Assembly (NCBI GenBank): GCA_013297655.1
Contig: JAAFHV010000082.1
Span: 1 to 33,635 of the forward strand
DNA length: 33,635 nucleotides
Source: Myxococcales bacterium
GTDB taxonomy: Bacteria > Myxococcota_A > Polyangia > Polyangiales > Polyangiaceae
Direction of reading: 5' to 3'
Positions 1 through 6,358 of this stretch are shown here, piece by piece; the first letter of the stretch is position 1, and each line of letters begins with the position of its first letter. The notes below the pieces were generated by a model that did no database searches, was not told the DNA's origin, and saw nothing but the letters and a program-made list of their open reading frames with translations. The position numbers were made by a program, and so were the translations under genes.

Positions 1-503
1 GCCACCGAGGCCAACGCTCGAACGGCGCCCGCCGGCCAACGTTCATCGAGAAAAATAGGCCAACGCGCGCAACTCACATTCCGTCGTTCATTCGCGCAAT
101 GCGGGTGTTCGTCGGTGCAACGTGCGACTCATCGCGATCGGGGCAAAGCCACGATTCCATTCCCGCGCGGGTTGGCCCGGTCCTAGCAATAGGCCTCTAC
201 GGCGGCGCACGGAACGGTCATCCCCCCCCACCCGAACCGTGCTCCGCCGAATTGTTCCCCGTCGACGTCACGCTCTGCGCGCCCTCCCCGTCCCCTTTCG
301 ATGCGCAGAGCGTGACGTACGGCCCTCCGCTCTCGTCCGCGAGCCCAACCCATCCGAGCGCCGCGATTTGGGGCGCTTTGCCACGGACGCTCGTGAGACG
401 TGCGAGGTCCGAGGTCGTCGGCTAGGCTTACGCCTCCCAAGGATCGCACGCGCTTCCAGCGTCAGGAGGCACACGCTTTCCGCGTCGCTCGAGGAGAGAA
501 GCC
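1..503. other. Gene-free leader with short spaced repeats and a hairpin
   Basis: I see no convincing gene here; the open frames lack the third-position G/C bias of the neighbouring real genes. The 8-mer GGCCAACG occurs at 9-16, 34-41 and 58-65, spaced 25 and 24 bases, and may continue outside the window. A strong inverted repeat lies at 265-318 (separate entry). A Shine-Dalgarno-like GAGGAGAG precedes the ATG at 504. The stretch may hold the promoter of the downstream gene and the end of an unseen upstream unit; this is inference. Confidence 0.5.
265..318. repeat. Perfect 16-bp inverted repeat, 22-base loop
   Basis: Bases 265-280 are the exact reverse complement of 303-318, giving a GC-rich stem with a pyrimidine-rich 22-base loop. 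No T-run follows on either strand, so it is not a textbook intrinsic terminator. It lies 186 bases before the start of the DUF962 gene and could be a leader RNA hairpin, a protein-binding palindrome or the end of an upstream transcript. Confidence 0.7.
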
Positions 504-1037
504 ATGGCCAAAGCCAAAGAAGAGAAGTCCGGCTCCGCGTGGGCCGTATCCGGAATGGTCGCGCTGCTTTCCGGGCGCAAAATGGCCGGTCTCGGCATGT
601 TCGCGCGCGGCCTCGCGGTGCTCGAGCAGGGCTGGCGCGCCAAGCACCCCGACTTCAACGGCGGGCTCGGCGAGCGCTGGGAAGCGGCCACCGAGTTCTA
701 CGAGGCCACCCACCGCAACAAGGTGAACCGCGTCCTCCACATGACGGGCATTCCGCTCATCGTCGGCGGCGCGGCCGGACTCCTCGCGTTCAAGCCTTAT
801 CGCCCTGCGTGGGCGGTCGCGGCCGGCTCGTTCGCGGTCGGCTGGGGGCTCAACATCCTCGGTCACGCCGTCTTCGAGAAGAACGCGCCTGCGTTCAAGG
901 ACGACCCGCTCAGCTTCCTTGCGGGCCCCGTGTGGGACCTCCAGCAGTTCCTCGGCAAGCGCGCCGCAGAGAAGCGCGCCCCTGTCGAGGCGGTGCACAC
1001 GAACGGCGTCGCGAACGGCTTCGTCGCCGAGGCCTGA
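504..1037 (+). CDS. DUF962/Mpo1-like membrane protein
   Basis: This 177-residue protein matches the DUF962 (YGL010w/Mpo1-like) family. The family signatures are visible: a histidine-bearing segment HRNKVNRVLHMTGIPL (residues 70-85, His70 and His79), a hydrophobic segment at about 82-97, a second at about 103-122, and the conserved GHAVFEKNAPAF (120-131, His121). Yeast Mpo1 is an iron-dependent dioxygenase acting on 2-hydroxy fatty acids; whether this bacterial member has that activity is not shown by sequence alone. The residues after about 152 are variable and look disordered. The ATG is chosen because GAGGAGAG lies just upstream and codon bias begins there. The gene stands alone and faces the kinase gene, with a hairpin at 1071-1098 between them. 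Confidence 0.85.
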   Translation: MAKAKEEKSGSAWAVSGMVALLSGRKMAGLGMFARGLAVLEQGWRAKHPDFNGGLGERWEAATEFYEATHRNKVNRVLHMTGIPLIVGGAAGLLAFKPYRPAWAVAAGSFAVGWGLNILGHAVFEKNAPAFKDDPLSFLAGPVWDLQQFLGKRAAEKRAPVEAVHTNGVANGFVAEA

Positions 1038-1070
1038 TCGCGAACCAGCCTACGATTTAAGGCATTTCAT

Positions 1071-1098
1071 CGAGGACGGCTCCCCGGGGCCGTCCTCG
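1071..1098. terminator. Putative hairpin terminator between convergent genes
   Basis: CGAGGACGGC at 1071-1080 pairs perfectly with 1089-1098 around an 8-base loop, 34 bases after the DUF962 stop codon. It lies between two convergent genes and could serve both strands. There is no T-run, so function as an intrinsic terminator is inferred from position and stem strength only. Confidence 0.5.
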
Positions 1099-1167
1099 AC
1101 TCATTTAGCGCCCGCGACCATTCCGGCGAATGTGCGCCTCGGCGCCAAACGAGGCTATCGCGGCCCC

Positions 1168-1188
1168 ACACGCGACACGCGACACGCG
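1168..1188. repeat. Three tandem copies of a 7-bp unit
   Basis: The unit ACACGCG is repeated exactly three times at 1168-1174, 1175-1181 and 1182-1188, followed by a partial copy (ACACGGCG). It is a simple microsatellite just beyond the 3' end of the kinase gene. No function is apparent. Confidence 0.7.
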
Positions 1189-1217
1189 ACACGGCGCCTC
1201 GCCCAAGGCGTGCGATC

Positions 1218-2795
1218 TTAGAGCTCGGTTCGAATCTTGCGGCCTGGCTTGCTCGAGCCTTCCGTCGCCGGAGGAGGCGTCGCGGCCGAGGCAGAGGCTT
1301 TTGGCGTAGTAGCGATCTTCGTTTGGCCACCGCCACCCGTATGCGCGACGGCGGTGGGCGCGCTCGCGGGGGACGCGGGCTCACTCGTGGCCGTGGAAGG
1401 TGCCACTGGCTCGACGGAGGGCTTGGCGGCGGCGACCGGGTCCGCCGTTGGGGCGGTGGACGCGGCGGCCGAGGTCACGGGGGGCGGGGGAGGCTGACTC
1501 GCGGCGGCGCCCGAGCCGCCAGAGCCACGCATCGCCAACCCCACCAAACCGAGAATGAGCACCACCGCGGCGGCCGCGAGGCCCACCACCTTGCCCGTCG
1601 AGCTCGGAGCTCTTGCCGGCGAGGCCGCGTGCGCGTTGGGCGGGGGAGGTTGCGAGGCGCTCGTCTTCGCGAGCGCGATGTCGGACGGGTCGGTGCCCGC
1701 GACGGGGACCTTCTCCCAGCTATTCGCGGTGTCGGCGCCGGATTCGCGCGGGGCGTTCGTCGGCGTGAGCGGGCTCTTGGACCGGCCGAGATCGGACGGC
1801 GTGCGATCGGGGATGCTCTCGAACCGCGGGCGCGAGCCCGAAGCGCCGAGGCGCGGGTGAGCCCCCGACCCATCGAAGCGACCCCGCGCACCCGAGGCCT
1901 CCAGCACGCCGTCGAAGCGCGCCGGAGCGGGGGGAAGCACGATCTCCGGACGGTGCTCTTGGAGCCACAGGTCGATCGCGTCGCGCATCTCGCGCGCCGT
2001 TTGGTACCGATCCTCGGGCTTCTTCGCCATCGCCTTCTCGACGATCGGCACGAACGATTGATCGACCGCGTCGACGCGCGGGAGGAGCGGAATCGGGTCT
2101 TCGATAGCGGTCTTGAAGAGGAGCTGGGGGAGGTTCTCCGCCTCGAAACAGTGGTGCCCCGCGAGCGCGCGGTACAGGATGACACCTGCACAATACAAGT
2201 CCGAGCGGCCGTCGACGGCGGACCCGCGCGACTGCTCCGGCGACATGAAGAGGGGCGTGCCGAGGAGGGCGCCCGTCTCGGTCTTTTGGCCCATCTCCTC
2301 CGTTTGCACTTGGAACTTGGAGATGCCGAAATCGAGGAGCTTCACGACGCCGCTGTTCGCGAGAAACACGTTCGCCGGCTTCAGGTCGCGGTGGATGATG
2401 CTCGCCCCGTGCATGGCGGAGAGGCCGTCGAGCATCTGCACCACGATCGGCGAGATTTCGTGCGCTTGGAGGCGCGGCTCGCGCGTCATGAGGGAGTCGA
2501 GCGTCTCTCCCTCGAGGTACTCCATGACGAGGTACGCGTGCCCGCTCGCCAGGTCGCCGAGGTCGAGCACGTCGCAAATGTTGGCGGACCCGATCTTGGC
2601 AGCGACGCGCGCCTCGCGTTCGAAACGCCTGCGCAGATCCGGTGCATCGGCCGCTTCGGCGTGCAGCACCTTGATCGCGACACGACGCCCGATGCGGACG
2701 TTCTCGCCCTCGTAAACGGCGCCCATGCCGCCCGCGCCGAGCACGCGGACGATGCGATACTTGCCGTCGATGACGTGGCCTACCTCGAAGTTCAC
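1218..2795 (-). CDS. Transmembrane Hanks-type serine/threonine protein kinase
   Basis: This is a 525-residue kinase with a complete N-terminal catalytic domain (about 13-280). The glycine loop is LGAGGMGAVY (19-28), the ATP lysine is in AIK (Lys42), the C-helix glutamate is in FEREA (Glu61), the catalytic loop is HRDLKPAN (135-142), DFG is at 155-157 and SPEQ at 185-188. All catalytic residues are present, so it should be active. A Pro/Ser-rich juxtamembrane linker leads to one membrane segment (about 403-422) and a roughly 100-residue Ala/Pro/Thr-rich outer tail with no sensor domain I recognise. The layout is that of the PknB/Pkn family abundant in myxobacteria; the substrate is unknown. 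The start is a GTG with GGAGG about 12 bases upstream. The gene is transcribed alone. Confidence 0.93.
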   Translation of the reverse strand: MNFEVGHVIDGKYRIVRVLGAGGMGAVYEGENVRIGRRVAIKVLHAEAADAPDLRRRFEREARVAAKIGSANICDVLDLGDLASGHAYLVMEYLEGETLDSLMTREPRLQAHEISPIVVQMLDGLSAMHGASIIHRDLKPANVFLANSGVVKLLDFGISKFQVQTEEMGQKTETGALLGTPLFMSPEQSRGSAVDGRSDLYCAGVILYRALAGHHCFEAENLPQLLFKTAIEDPIPLLPRVDAVDQSFVPIVEKAMAKKPEDRYQTAREMRDAIDLWLQEHRPEIVLPPAPARFDGVLEASGARGRFDGSGAHPRLGASGSRPRFESIPDRTPSDLGRSKSPLTPTNAPRESGADTANSWEKVPVAGTDPSDIALAKTSASQPPPPNAHAASPARAPSSTGKVVGLAAAAVVLILGLVGLAMRGSGGSGAAASQPPPPPVTSAAASTAPTADPVAAAKPSVEPVAPSTATSEPASPASAPTAVAHTGGGGQTKIATTPKASASAATPPPATEGSSKPGRKIRTEL

Positions 2796-3488
2796 GAAAC
2801 GACCCTAGCCTCCTACGTTTTGAGATTACACGACCACAACGCGAGGGAAAGGATCGCGCCGACATTTTTTAAGTCATGCGGGGAAACGCAGCATTTTCGC
2901 TGGGCTCGCTCACGATCGGGGAGCGCCAGCGCCACGGTGGGGAAGGCCGGCGCGTAGGCCCCGACCGAGCCGCGAACGAGCGTCGCGTCGCTCGTGAGGC
3001 GCGGGCGTCGCGTCGCTCGTGAGGCGCTCGCGTCGCTCGTGAGGCGCGGGCGTCGCGTCGCTCGTGAGGCGCGGGGGTCGCGTCGCTCGTGAGGCGCGGG
3101 GGTCGCGTCGCTCGTGAGGCGCGGGCGTCGCGTCGCTCGTGAGGCGCGGGGGTCGCGTCGCTCGTGAGGCGCGGGCCTCTTCACGCGCCCGCCACACGGC
3201 GCCGACGTGGGCGCCGAGCGCCGCCCCCGGGACGCGCAGCCAGCGCGTCGCGAGGTCCGAGCCCGCGCACGAGGCGAACGATTTTTATGGCCGACCGGCG
3301 CCGCCTCTCGACCGCACCCGAGGTGCCGTCTGGGCCAAAACCGGTGCAAAGCCTCGATACCCGCTCATGCCGTGGTGGCGTGAGGTGAACGCAATGCACA
3401 CACAAGAATACTGGATCATTCAAGGTCCATTAAAAAAGTCCATGGTGACGCCAGGATGGCTCGCGTACGGTTAGAAGTGAGGTGACTC
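2796..3488. other. Long intergenic region between divergent genes
   Basis: This stretch separates the kinase (-) from the lipoprotein gene (+). It holds a 25-bp tandem repeat array at 2981-3177 and an AT-richer segment at about 3385-3460 that is the most likely promoter area for the lipoprotein gene. A 26-codon open frame at 3394-3474 is preceded by GAGG and ends 14 bases before the lipoprotein ATG; it is a weak candidate for a leader peptide. The long open frames across the repeats are a by-product of the repeat. Confidence 0.5.
2981..3177. repeat. Tandem array of eight 25-bp units
   Basis: The core CGTCGCTCGTGAGGC recurs with CTCGTGAGGC starting at 2991, 3016, 3036, 3061, 3086, 3111, 3136 and 3161. 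All steps are 25 bases except one of 20 caused by a 5-base deletion. Units differ mainly by C or G at one position in the GCGGGNGTCGC spacer. Because 25 is not a multiple of three, the array is unlikely to encode a repeated peptide. It is a minisatellite of unknown role and may vary in copy number between strains. Confidence 0.9.
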
Positions 3489-4883
3489 ATGGCAAGACTT
3501 CGTGCGCTGTCGGCTACGGCGCTCCTCCTCGCCGCGGGATTCGTCGCGATCAACTGCGGCTCCGCTTCTGACGTAAGCCCGTTCCCCGAAGGCGACGCGG
3601 CCGGTGGCGGCGGTGGCGGTGGTGGTGGAAACAAAGAAGGCGGCGGAGGCGGCTTCGACTTCGACACCGGCGCCGGTGAAGCGAGCCGCCCATGTGTCGG
3701 CCTCGAATGCCAACAAGTCGCGTGCTCCGGCGGCGGCACCACGTCGCTCTCCGGAAAGGTCTTCGCGCCCGAAGGCACGATTCCCCTTTATAACGCGATC
3801 GTCTACGTACCCAACGCGAAGCCGGACGCCTTCAAGTCGGGTGTCACGTGCGAGCAGTGCGGCGCCGTCACGGGCTCGCCGGTCACCACCGCCCTCACGA
3901 ACGAGAAGGGCGAGTTCAAGCTCCAGAACGTCCCCGTCGGCAAAGACATCCCCCTCGTCATCCAAATTGGCAAGTGGCGCCGTCAGCTCACGATCCCGAA
4001 CGTCGCCCAGTGCGTCGACACTCCGATCGACGCCGGCAACACCCGACTCCCGCGCAACAAAGCCGAAGGCGACATCCCGCAGATCGCCTTCACCAGCGGA
4101 AACGCTGACTCCCTCGAGTGTTTCCTCCGCAAGCTCGGCATCGCCGACTCGGAGTTCACGCCTCCTACCGGCCAGGGTCGCGTCCACTTCTTCCAGGGCA
4201 ACGGCTCCGTGCTCGCCGGTGGTGTGCCCGCCGCGCAGACGCTCTGGAACGACGCCGCGACGCTGAAGAAGTACGATATCAACATGCTCTCCTGCGAGGG
4301 CAGCGAGCGCACGAACGACAAGTCCGCGCACTACGCCAAAATGCTCGACTACCTCGACTCGGGTGGTCGCGTGTTCGCGTCGCACTACCACTACGTGTGG
4401 TTCCGCTACGGACCGGCCCCGGTGCCCACCGCGGCCACGTGGAACCCGGCGCCGGGCACGAGCGGCCCGTACCAAATCGACACCGACTTCCCCAAGGGCA
4501 ACGCGTTCGCCGATTGGCTCCAGAACGTGAACGCGACCACCACCCGCGGGACCATCAACCTGAGCGAGGTGCGCGACAGCATCGGCGACTCGGCCCCCGC
4601 CGTCTCTCGTCGCTGGATTCGCTCCGAGACACCCAAGACGGCGAAGTACTTCACGTTCAACACCCCGATCGGGCAGCCGGTCGACAAGCAGTGCGGGCGC
4701 GCCGTCTTCACCGACGTTCACGTGTCGGGTACTGGCTCGAGCGGCGGCACGTTCCCGAACTTCTGCAACAACAGCCCCCTCAGCGCGAACGAGAAGGCGC
4801 TCATCTTCTTGTTCTTCGACCTCTCGTCCTGCGTCGGCGACGACACCAAGCCGCCGATTCCGCCCCCCGCGATTCCCAAGTAG
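3489..4883 (+). CDS. Secreted lipoprotein with carboxypeptidase-regulatory-like domain
   Basis: The 464-residue product has a signal peptide ending near Cys23 (FVAINCG). The lipobox is imperfect, with Asn before the Cys. A glycine-rich spacer follows, with a run of nine Gly and then five more near residues 38-54. A beta-sandwich segment (about 80-175) reads LSGKVFAPEG...NAIVYVPN...TNEKGEFKLQNVPVG, typical of carboxypeptidase-regulatory-like folds in myxobacterial surface proteins. The C-terminal half (about 195-450) has GGRVFASHYHYVWF and CGRAVFTDVHVSG, reminiscent of ThuA/glutamine-amidotransferase-like folds; that assignment is tentative. Many cysteines suggest disulfides outside the cytoplasm. 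GTGAGGTG precedes the ATG. The stop codon overlaps the left arm of the inverted-repeat element at 4882-5151. Confidence 0.8.
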   Translation: MARLRALSATALLLAAGFVAINCGSASDVSPFPEGDAAGGGGGGGGGNKEGGGGGFDFDTGAGEASRPCVGLECQQVACSGGGTTSLSGKVFAPEGTIPLYNAIVYVPNAKPDAFKSGVTCEQCGAVTGSPVTTALTNEKGEFKLQNVPVGKDIPLVIQIGKWRRQLTIPNVAQCVDTPIDAGNTRLPRNKAEGDIPQIAFTSGNADSLECFLRKLGIADSEFTPPTGQGRVHFFQGNGSVLAGGVPAAQTLWNDAATLKKYDINMLSCEGSERTNDKSAHYAKMLDYLDSGGRVFASHYHYVWFRYGPAPVPTAATWNPAPGTSGPYQIDTDFPKGNAFADWLQNVNATTTRGTINLSEVRDSIGDSAPAVSRRWIRSETPKTAKYFTFNTPIGQPVDKQCGRAVFTDVHVSGTGSSGGTFPNFCNNSPLSANEKALIFLFFDLSSCVGDDTKPPIPPPAIPK

Positions 4884-5151
4884 GAGGCTGGTGCTCCCTC
4901 GTCAGGGACTTCCAAGGGTCGTTTTCGCCAATACCTTCGCCTGAGCGTCGTCCCTCGTCAGGGACTTCCAAGGGTCGTCGGCCGTGCTCACGAACAGGAG
5001 TTCGTGGATGGCTCCTTCGCTGCGCTCGCTCGCCAAACGTAGGCCGGTCGCCTGCGGCTCCCTTGGCCTAACCGCGCGGCCTCCTAGCCCAGGCTCGGTC
5101 TTGACGAAAACGACCCTTGGAAGTCCCTGACGAGGGAGCATCCAGCCTCCT
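4882..5151. repeat. 270-bp element with 46/47-bp inverted terminal arms
   Basis: Bases 4882-4927 are the reverse complement of 5105-5151 apart from one extra base at 5141. The inner 28 bases or so of the left arm are also repeated directly at about 4950-4978, so one motif is present three times (4896-4907, 4952-4963, inverted 5125-5136). Each copy holds the near-palindrome TCCCTCGTCAGGGA. The 177-bp middle has a small perfect hairpin (CACGAAC / GTTCGTG at 4989-5006) and no ORF that looks real. The structure resembles a MITE or a REP-type palindromic unit. I see no obvious target duplication. Confidence 0.75.
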
Positions 5152-5170
5152 CCGCGTGTCGCGCGCGGAC

Positions 5171-5212
5171 GAGACGAGACCAGACCAGACGAGACGAGAC
5201 GAGACGAGACGA
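5171..5212. repeat. Pentanucleotide (GAGAC)n microsatellite
   Basis: GAGAC/CAGAC units run in tandem from 5171 to about 5212, with two units changed to CAGAC (5181-5190). The array runs directly into the left side of the terminator hairpin that follows. It is a simple slippage-prone repeat. Confidence 0.8.
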
Positions 5213-5240
5213 GCGAGCCCGCATTCCGGGGCTCGCTCGT
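5209..5240. terminator. Bidirectional hairpin terminator
   Basis: A perfect 12-bp stem (5209-5220 with 5229-5240) and an 8-base loop are followed on the + strand by TTTGTCGTTT. It lies between the convergent lipoprotein and pilT genes and could stop transcription from both sides. The T-run is interrupted, so strength is uncertain. Confidence 0.65.
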
Positions 5241-5288
5241 TTGTCGTTTAGGATCTCGTCTCGCCCGAGGGAACTCGCGGGAGCCGGG

Positions 5289-6353
5289 TCAGCGGTAGCG
5301 GTCGGCGACCTTGGCGAAGGAGTCCTTGTCTTGTGCCTTCTCGAGGGCGGTGTCGGCGGTGATCGACTTTTGCGCCAGCATACGCTCGAGGCACATGTCG
5401 ATCGTCTGCATGCCTTGCGACTGACCGCCCTGCATGAGGCTCGGAATTTGGGTCGTCTTGCCCTCGCGGATCATGGAGGCGATCGCGGGAGAGCCGATGA
5501 GGATCTCGTGCGCCGCGACCCGGCCTTTGCCATCGGCCGATTTCAGGAGCTGCTGCCCCACGATCCCAGCCAAGGCCTCCGCGAGCATGCCGCGAATTTG
5601 AGGCTGCTCGTCGGCTACGAACGAGTTCGTGATGCGCTCGATCGTCGCCGGCGCGCTGTTCGTGTGCACCGTCGCGAAGATGAGGATGCCGAAGCTCGCG
5701 AGCTGGAGCGCGAGCTTCATCGTCTCGTTCGTGCGGAGCTCCCCCACGAGCACCACGTCCGGGTTCTCGCGCCCCGCGCTGCGCATCGCGGTGGTGAAGC
5801 TGGAGGCGTGAATGCCCACTTCGCGATGGGTCACCTGCGCCATCTGCGACTCGTGGACGAACTCGACCGGATCTTCGATCGTGAGGATGTGGCAGGCGCG
5901 GGTGCGGTTGATGTGGTCGATCATCGCGGCGAGGGTGGTCGACTTGCCGGACCCGGTCGGCCCCGTCACGAGCACCAGGCCGCTCTTGCGCTCCGCGAGC
6001 TTCCGCAGCACCGGGGGGCACGCGAGATCGTCGAGGGTCTTTATCTTCTGAGGGATAATTCGGAACACCGCCGCGAAGGTGCCCCGTTTGATGAAGTAGT
6101 TCGCCCTGAAGCGCGCCTTCTTCTCGTACTGGTGGGCAAAGTCGAGGTCGAGATCGTCACGAATCTTCTTCTCTTGCCCTGGCGTGGTGATGCCGAAGAG
6201 GAGGCGATCCATTTCGTCCTCGTCGACCGCCTTTTCTCGCGCGGGGACCAGCTCGCCGCGTAGACGCAGCATGGGCGGATAGCCGACGCCGAGGTGGAGA
6301 TCGCTCGCCCCGCGGGACAAAAGCTCGTCGAAGAGGGCATCGATGACAGGCAT
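5289..6353 (-). CDS. pilT: Type IV pilus retraction ATPase PilT
   Basis: This 354-residue protein has the normal PilT length and order. The N-domain (1-100) contains SDLHLGVGYPPMLRLRGEL. The ATPase core has Walker A GPTGSGKS (131-138), Asp box TIEDPVEFVH (158-167), Walker B RENPDVVLVGELR (Glu205) and His box ATVHTNSA (His230). The PilT-specific C-terminal segment appears as SMIREGKTTQIPSLMQ (293-308), where most PilTs have AIRNLIRE. PilT is the cytoplasmic hexamer that pulls subunits out of the pilus and drives twitching. The gene lies 5 bases downstream of a second PilT-like gene on the same strand, so the two are almost certainly one operon. Which of the several pilT paralogs typical of myxobacteria this is cannot be told from sequence. 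Confidence 0.93.
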   Translation of the reverse strand: MPVIDALFDELLSRGASDLHLGVGYPPMLRLRGELVPAREKAVDEDEMDRLLFGITTPGQEKKIRDDLDLDFAHQYEKKARFRANYFIKRGTFAAVFRIIPQKIKTLDDLACPPVLRKLAERKSGLVLVTGPTGSGKSTTLAAMIDHINRTRACHILTIEDPVEFVHESQMAQVTHREVGIHASSFTTAMRSAGRENPDVVLVGELRTNETMKLALQLASFGILIFATVHTNSAPATIERITNSFVADEQPQIRGMLAEALAGIVGQQLLKSADGKGRVAAHEILIGSPAIASMIREGKTTQIPSLMQGGQSQGMQTIDMCLERMLAQKSITADTALEKAQDKDSFAKVADRYR

Positions 6354-6358
6354 TTACG

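Noticed and set aside
1323-2957. 544-codon open frame on the + strand
   Set aside because: It lies opposite the kinase gene, whose domains are complete and unambiguous. The + frame is Arg/His-rich with no family motif.
2981-3177. CRISPR array
   Set aside because: The repeats are directly adjacent with no unique spacers, and there are no cas genes. It is a minisatellite.
2813-3349. 178-codon open frame on the - strand across the tandem repeat
   Set aside because: It reads the 25-bp repeat as a repeated peptide, but the unit is not a multiple of three and one copy is 20 bases, so the openness comes from repeat composition.
4897-4980. Attachment site or phage remnant at the direct repeats
   Set aside because: The repeats are explained by the palindromic element. 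There is no integrase, tRNA or phage gene nearby.
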